Shown here in pieces: positions 59,137 to 63,705 of a DNA stretch of 63,705 bases. The DNA is taken from assembly GCA_937868095.1 (NCBI GenBank), contig CALMLO010000048.1:1-63705 (forward strand). The letters run 5' to 3'. Position 1 is the first letter of the stretch; each line of letters begins with the position of its first letter. Source of the stretch: an uncultured Phycisphaerales bacterium (GTDB lineage: Bacteria > Planctomycetota > Phycisphaerae > Sedimentisphaerales > Anaerohalosphaeraceae). Below the pieces are notes generated by a model. That model had not been told where the DNA came from, ran no database searches, and was given only the letters and a program-made list of their open reading frames with translations. A program made the translations under genes and the position numbers.

Positions 59137-62100
59137 ATGAAGAAAATTCTCATTTTTGGGACAATATTGGGTACGGCGTTTTGTTTTGGACAGGTTCAAT
59201 TTGAGGGAGAATTTGCCCCGCATGAAGGAATGGTGAAATCTCCGGAAGCGGATTTCAGGCAGGAAATTTGCTTGAACGGATACTGGGATTTTCAGGGGAT
59301 AGACTTGCCGGCCGACTGGAAGCCAAACATGGGCCAGGCCCCAGAACTGGAAAATTCGAAAGCCGACCGCTGGGAGGCCGTCAAAATAAAGATCCCGTCT
59401 CCCTGGAATGTCAATTCTTATATGCGGTCAGACGGACCGGATCACCATGATTTCCCCACCTATCCGGCTGACTGGGAAAAATATCAGATGGGTTGGCTGC
59501 GGAAAACAATAACCATCCCCTCCGATTGGAAGGACAGTCAGATTATCCTTCATTTTGAAGGTGTCGCTGGTTTTGCAGAAGTGTTTGTAAATGGCCGACG
59601 GGTTTGTGAAAACTTCGATCTGTTTCTTCCTTTTGAAGCGGATATTACAGATTTTGCAAAGGCAGGCCGGGAAACCGAAATCTGTGTCGGGATACGTAAG
59701 GCATCCCTGTTCGATGATAACCGCACAATTGGACGTCGGTTGATCCCTTCCGGCTCGATGTGGGGTCAGCATATTGTCGGAATCTGGCAGGACGTATATT
59801 TGTTTGCTTTACCGAAAATCAGGATTCAGGATGTCTATGTCAAACCTCTGGTGTCAGAGGATCTCCTGCAGCTGGAATTGTCGATTCAAAATGACAGTTC
59901 GCAGGACACGGAGGTGTCGATTAGCGGGGATGTTCGGGAGTGGAAGAATTTAGCGGGAAAAGATATGCTGACGGCTCCCGCCGCCAAATGGACGCTCGGC
60001 AAAAAAGCGATAACAATTCCCGCTCGCCAAGCCGTTGTGCCGGCAAACTCCAGTGCCTCCCTGACTCTTTCGGTTCCTGCCGGGAATAAACTGCATTATT
60101 GGACGCCTGAATCGCCGAATCTCTATGGCTTAACATTATTCCTCAATGCATTGGGAAAACAGATTGATGCTGAATATCAGCGTTTTGGCTGGCGTCAGTG
60201 GACGTTTACGGGCAATAAACTGTGTCTGAATGGCGCACCCATTGAACTGCGCGGTGACTCATGGCACTTTCAGGGCATCCCGCAGATGACCCGCCGCTAC
60301 GCCTGGGCCTGGTTTACCGCGATCAAAGACGCCAACGGCAATGCCGTTCGTCCTCATGCACAGGTCTATCCGCGTTTTTATCTGGAAGTGGCCGATGAAA
60401 TGGGTATCTGCGTTCTGGACGAAACTTCCAACTGGGCCAGTGACGGTGGTCCCAAGTTCGATTCAGATAAATTCTGGACAGCCAGTGATGACCATCTCAA
60501 ACGACTGGTTTTGCGTGATCGAAATCACCCCAGTGTTTTTGGCTGGAGTCTGACTAACGAAAACAGGCCTATTATCGTGCATGTATTTAATCGTCCTGAC
60601 TTGATGCCGGTTCAGATAGAGGCCTGGGCGCGTTGGGTAAAAATGTGTACCGAATTGGATCCGACACGTCCATGGATCTCCGGTGATGGCGATGATGATG
60701 GGGAAGGTACACTGCCAACGGTTGTTGGACACTATGGTGATGAAAACAGCATGAGAAACTGGTCATCAAAAGGAAAACCATGGGGTGTGGGTGAACATTC
60801 GATGGCTTACTACGGTACACCCAGGCAGGTTTCAAAATATAATGGGGCCCGTGCCTATGAGTCCATGCTGGGGCGGATGGAAGGACTGGCTTATGAATGC
60901 TACGATTTGATTGCCATGCAGCGAAAATATGGTGCGTCGTATGCCAGTGTTTTTAATATTGCCTGGTATGCACTCCAGCCGCTGGAGGTGGGATTGCAGG
61001 ATGTATCCCGCTCTCCCACGCTTCAGGACGGCATATTCTTCACCGCGCCTTATATAGAAGGTAAGCCCGGTGTGCAGCCGGAACGGCTTGGGCCTTACTC
61101 AACCACATTCAATCCCGGCTATGACCCTTCACTGCCGCTGTATAAGCCATGGCCGATGTTTGAGGCGATCAAGCAGGCCAATGCCCCCGGAGGACCGGCT
61201 CCGTCAAAATGGGCACAAATCCCAAGACCGGAAAAGAAGGCGGAATTTCCTGCCCCGCTTCTCTATGAAAGTGTGCTGTTTGTCGGAGAGGAAGCATCGA
61301 ATTTGAAGGCGCATCTGGTCTCTCGAGGGGTTCAATTGGCTCAGTTCCGTGAAGGTAAGAAATGCCTTGTGATTATTGATGGACAGCATTCTTTGACAGA
61401 CAAGGAGGCAGCCCAAATCAGGGATCTGCTGAATCAGGGAACTGATGTCTGGATTTGGGGCATCGTTCCGAAAACTGCTGCAGCTTTTAACCGCATACTT
61501 CCGTATCCTGTCGAAGTCACACAGCGTCAAGCTGCTTCATTTGTGATTAAATCCGAAACACCAATTACTGCCGGCCTGGATCATGCCGACTTTTATTTTT
61601 GTGAGATTCAGCAAACGCCTGCAATGGAGTACGGGCTTAAGGGGCCTTTGGTGGAAAACGGCAAGGTGATTCTTGCGGCGTGTGATACAGATTGGACTCG
61701 CTGGAACAAAGTTGAAGAGTCGGTTAAAACCGCTTCTGTTCTGCGAAGTGAACGGCAGACAAAACCGGCCGGAGCGGCTCTGGTCGAATGCGCCGCTGGA
61801 AACGGACGAATTCTGATCAATACGATGACGAAGTTTTATAATACCGAACGGGGCGGTTCAGTTTTGCAGGTGATGTTAAAAAATGCCGGGGTCCCTATCA
61901 AAAAAATGGAAATCGCTCCCGGCTCAGGAGTTTTTGACATAGACGGCAGCCTGACCCGAAGTCTTATTTGCGGTGCGTTTGAAGCAGAAAGTGTTCAGGC
62001 GGCTTATGATCGGGATTTCCTGGAGGGGGAAAGTACGGCAAAACCCAAAGAAGGGGATATCACTCAGGGGCATAAGTGGTTCGTAGGAAAAACAGGTTCC

Positions 62101-62490
62101 GAAGGATATTTCGATTTTAACCGAATGAATCTGTCCGGCGGCAATTCCAATTCCGCGGTTTATATGAGTTTCTGGTTGTGGAGTCCTCGGCCGCTTAATA
62201 ATCTGTTGATTGAGCCGGATATGCCTAAGTTGGATCTGATTGCCGGTTCGGATGATGCCTGCAAAATTTGGCTTAACGGCGAACTGATTCATGAAAAATT
62301 TGGTATCCATCCTATCCATGTTGGGGACATTCAATGCAAGAACCTGCCGCTCAAGCAGGGGTGGAACCATTTTCTGGTCAAGGTTGCTCAGGGCGGCGGT
62401 CAGTGGGCATTCGGAGCCCGACTTCATTGCACCGACGTTCCATTTATGGCACAATTAAAGGCGGCCGTGGAGAATCCGGATCAAAAATAA
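59137..62490 (+). CDS. Secreted GH2-family glycoside hydrolase
   Basis: A 1117-residue family-2 enzyme (beta-galactosidase, beta-glucuronidase or relative). AAAGGA before the ATG at 59137 favours this start over 59122. The signal peptide is about 1-20. The sugar-binding jelly-roll (about 40-225, with ILHFEGVAGFAEVFVNGRRV) and Ig-like domain (about 230-345) come first. The TIM barrel (about 350-650) has LCLNGAPIELRGDSWHF, then NHPSVFGWSLTNENRPI with the acid/base glutamate. GVGEHSMAYYG supplies the probable nucleophile glutamate. The last ~450 residues include a region like a glutamine-amidotransferase/ThuA-type sandwich (YESVLFVGEEASNLKAHL). A terminal galactose-binding-like domain ends LKQGWNHFLVKVAQGGGQWAFG. 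No dockerin-like module is seen. It closes the plus-strand glycan region. Confidence 0.85.
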   Translation: MKKILIFGTILGTAFCFGQVQFEGEFAPHEGMVKSPEADFRQEICLNGYWDFQGIDLPADWKPNMGQAPELENSKADRWEAVKIKIPSPWNVNSYMRSDGPDHHDFPTYPADWEKYQMGWLRKTITIPSDWKDSQIILHFEGVAGFAEVFVNGRRVCENFDLFLPFEADITDFAKAGRETEICVGIRKASLFDDNRTIGRRLIPSGSMWGQHIVGIWQDVYLFALPKIRIQDVYVKPLVSEDLLQLELSIQNDSSQDTEVSISGDVREWKNLAGKDMLTAPAAKWTLGKKAITIPARQAVVPANSSASLTLSVPAGNKLHYWTPESPNLYGLTLFLNALGKQIDAEYQRFGWRQWTFTGNKLCLNGAPIELRGDSWHFQGIPQMTRRYAWAWFTAIKDANGNAVRPHAQVYPRFYLEVADEMGICVLDETSNWASDGGPKFDSDKFWTASDDHLKRLVLRDRNHPSVFGWSLTNENRPIIVHVFNRPDLMPVQIEAWARWVKMCTELDPTRPWISGDGDDDGEGTLPTVVGHYGDENSMRNWSSKGKPWGVGEHSMAYYGTPRQVSKYNGARAYESMLGRMEGLAYECYDLIAMQRKYGASYASVFNIAWYALQPLEVGLQDVSRSPTLQDGIFFTAPYIEGKPGVQPERLGPYSTTFNPGYDPSLPLYKPWPMFEAIKQANAPGGPAPSKWAQIPRPEKKAEFPAPLLYESVLFVGEEASNLKAHLVSRGVQLAQFREGKKCLVIIDGQHSLTDKEAAQIRDLLNQGTDVWIWGIVPKTAAAFNRILPYPVEVTQRQAASFVIKSETPITAGLDHADFYFCEIQQTPAMEYGLKGPLVENGKVILAACDTDWTRWNKVEESVKTASVLRSERQTKPAGAALVECAAGNGRILINTMTKFYNTERGGSVLQVMLKNAGVPIKKMEIAPGSGVFDIDGSLTRSLICGAFEAESVQAAYDRDFLEGESTAKPKEGDITQGHKWFVGKTGSEGYFDFNRMNLSGGNSNSAVYMSFWLWSPRPLNNLLIEPDMPKLDLIAGSDDACKIWLNGELIHEKFGIHPIHVGDIQCKNLPLKQGWNHFLVKVAQGGGQWAFGARLHCTDVPFMAQLKAAVENPDQK

Positions 62491-62498
62491 GCAAGGGC

Positions 62499-62530
62499 AC
62501 CTCTAAAAATTTCAGTTTCAAGAGGTCTTC
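62499..62530 (+). terminator. Possible terminator after the GH2 gene
   Basis: ACCTCT (62499-62504) pairs with AGAGGT (62521-62526) around a 16-base AT-rich loop, followed by CTTCTTT. The stem is short, so termination is only plausible. The GGGCACCTCTAAAAA edge also recalls insertion-sequence termini, but no partner end is seen. Confidence 0.35.
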
Positions 62531-62657
62531 TTTCACTTTCTGAAATTCGAGTGGAAAGGCGAACGAGCGAGTCCAGCGCTGCCGTTTTTCTTTCCCTGCT
62601 GATCACTTCAATCGGCCTCTCTCGGCGGCAATGCTTTCAAAGTCTTACGTTTTCATG

Positions 62658-62688
62658 TGCACCAGTATAACATCCTCTATCTGGTGCA
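62658..62688. repeat. 8-bp inverted repeat TGCACCAG-N15-CTGGTGCA
   Basis: TGCACCAG (62658-62665) and CTGGTGCA (62681-62688) are perfect inverted copies. No T-run follows on either strand, so it is not a terminator. It could be an operator or part of a decayed mobile-element end. Confidence 0.5.
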
Positions 62689-62980
62689 AAAAGTTTTATA
62701 ATCACCCAATATAATTATCTTTCAATCTCTTTTTTCGGGCAACAATATATAAGTAATATAGCAATACCAATAAATTCAGTGGAGGCGCAAACCATTATCA
62801 TCTCAGGCGACAAACCCACCTTAATCAAGCGCCCAGTTTTTGGGGACACGCTCACTCATCAAATCCATTGCATATCCTTTCATTCATTAAATGTCTGCTC
62901 CAGTTAAAATTCCTCCTACTGTAAAGTGTCGTTTTTTAGCGAAAACAATTCGCATGATTAAGAAACAAGTCCTGCCGTGG

Positions 62981-63280
62981 TTAAACTTTGTACGGATAAA
63001 TTAACTTCAGCAAATATGGCTGCAATAAAACAAATAACATTAATAATAAAGCAACAAGAATACAGATTATCTGAAAAAACACTGTCTTTCTATTTGGACC
63101 ATATCTCCAAATTAGTATAATGTTGAAAATTCCGGTTGCGACTGAAAGCCCCCAGAATAAGTTGGAGAAAATAAGTAACAATATGACTTTTCTTGTGAAA
63201 ATAAACATGGTTGTCAAGCCGCATACAATAAAAATAAATGGCGCCGAATAAAAAGGCTTTATTGTCTTCTTGTTATCCAT
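62981..63280 (-). CDS. Small integral membrane protein, function unknown
   Basis: A 99-residue protein with three hydrophobic segments (about 11-28, 32-58 and 67-93) separated by short basic loops (FTRK, YGPNRK), ending LIYPYKV. GGAGAG six bases before the ATG supports translation. I know no family for it. It lies 36 bases downstream of the cysteine-containing fragment on the same strand. This spacing, together with its size and membrane nature, would fit an immunity protein of a toxin cassette; that is speculation. Base composition is more AT-rich than the rest of the window. Confidence 0.6.
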   Translation of the reverse strand: MDNKKTIKPFYSAPFIFIVCGLTTMFIFTRKVILLLIFSNLFWGLSVATGIFNIILIWRYGPNRKTVFFQIICILVALLLMLFVLLQPYLLKLIYPYKV

Positions 63281-63316
63281 AACATCTCTCCAAATACTTT
63301 TATTTTCGCTGTTGGA

Positions 63317-63658
63317 TTACCTGGTCAAACAGCACTTATACTTCGCATCTTTGACAAATGCTCTGCAATCGTTGACCCCAAGGGAATAAAAGGTGCCATT
63401 CCACTGTTGAGATACATATTTGACACAAATAGCTGCATTTCTAAGATTAAGATTGCAGCATTTGGTTCCTGCTTTAGGACCTGCCCACATAAGTCCTGCT
63501 TTCTTCATTTTGAGCTCATATTTTTCTGCGGTTGCACTGGGGCCAAAATCAGAATTTCCGCCATCACTTTTTTCCCATGGGCTTATCCCCTCATACACCC
63601 ATTTGTTAATGATTAATGACAATGGACCGTAATCAATATCTCGTCCATCAACTATTGA
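63317..63658 (-). pseudogene. C-terminal fragment of a larger protein, possibly RHS/polymorphic-toxin-like
   Basis: About 113 codons are open between TAG (63659-63661) and the stop at 63317. The only start candidate is TTG at 63622, without a ribosome-binding site, and the upstream codons (IVDGRDIDYGPL) look like continuing protein. The product has WVYEGISPWEKSDGG and a cysteine-rich end with CCNLNLRNAAICVKY and VNDCRAFVKDAKYKCC. An N-D/N-C-R-x-F-V segment near the C-terminus recalls papain-like (NlpC-type) domains at the ends of RHS proteins. I rate that resemblance as weak. It could be a remnant, or a domain expressed from beyond the window by a frame that I cannot see. Confidence 0.4.
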
Positions 63659-63705
63659 CTATTGAATAATTATCTAAACACATTATAGGTTCAATTTTGC
63701 ACAGT

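Larger units (their letters stand above)
62491..62980. other. AT-rich intergenic region at the boundary of the glycan cluster
   Basis: I recognise no gene. Besides the weak hairpin at 62499 and the inverted repeat at 62658-62688, there is a TATAAT-like box at 62697-62702 without a good -35. A 42-codon GTG frame starting near 62780 reads VEAQTIIISGDKPTLIKRPVF but has no ribosome-binding site and no family that I know. Base composition shifts to AT-rich compared with the operons to the left. Confidence 0.4.

Noticed and set aside
1..63705. CRISPR arrays, tRNA or rRNA genes
   Set aside because: No regularly spaced identical repeats and no tRNA/rRNA-like conserved stretches were recognised by eye; short tRNAs could still be missed without a dedicated search.

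Overview
The window looks like a chromosome segment of a Planctomycetota bacterium, most likely of the Phycisphaerae/Sedimentisphaerales kind. I infer this from the gene content, not from a marker gene. The clues are ECF sigma factors of the Rhodopirellula/Verrucomicrobium type, FecR-LamG membrane proteins, prepilin-like proteins with a C-terminal FVDGHV-type end, PEP-CTERM tails, single and double dockerin-like EF-hand modules on secreted enzymes, and an anaerobe-style heme pathway. I recognised no rRNA, tRNA or CRISPR array.

Layout. 1-5000: housekeeping genes thiL and tsaE, miaB on the opposite strand, an azoreductase, and a secreted protein built of three repeats. 5049-12970: a tightly overlapping operon hemA-hemC-cobA/hemD-ahbC-hemB-ahbD-(30-codon ORF)-ahbA/B. 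It encodes most of the siroheme-dependent heme b route, from glutamyl-tRNA to uroporphyrinogen III and precorrin-2, then from siroheme to heme. The precorrin-2 oxidation/ferrochelation and HemL steps are not in the window. 13010-18654: a sialate O-acetylesterase-like enzyme (minus strand) and, divergent from it, a ribose-type sugar ABC importer. 18672-25944 (minus): a TonB-dependent receptor and a MacA-MacB(ATPase)-MacB(permease)-TolC-type efflux operon. 26221-26871: an iron-sulfur flavoprotein. 27198-32617 (plus): a CecR-like TetR regulator heading a second, independently organised TolC/MacA/MacB efflux operon.

32741-62490 is a large glycan-degradation region. Minus-strand genes encode a GH99/GH71-like protein with a CBM9-like domain, a decayed alginate-lyase-family remnant, a GH3 beta-glucosidase and a prepilin-like protein. 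The plus strand carries two paralogous regulatory cassettes (ECF sigma, then FecR-TM-LamG protein, then prepilin-like gene; the prepilin gene of the first cassette is decayed). These are interspersed with secreted LamG, PEP-CTERM, GH16, DUF5010-like, GH95 and GH2 proteins, many carrying dockerin-like modules. My working hypothesis is that the LamG-FecR proteins are glycan-responsive anti-sigma factors controlling these secreted enzymes.

62491-63705 is more AT-rich by eye. It holds a small membrane protein gene preceded by what looks like the C-terminal fragment of a larger protein, possibly a remnant toxin/immunity-like pair. An IS3-type transposase remnant lies at about 45854-46185, between the GH16 gene and the second sigma cassette. 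Several intrinsic terminators are clear, and three of them share the same GACCTGCCG stem.
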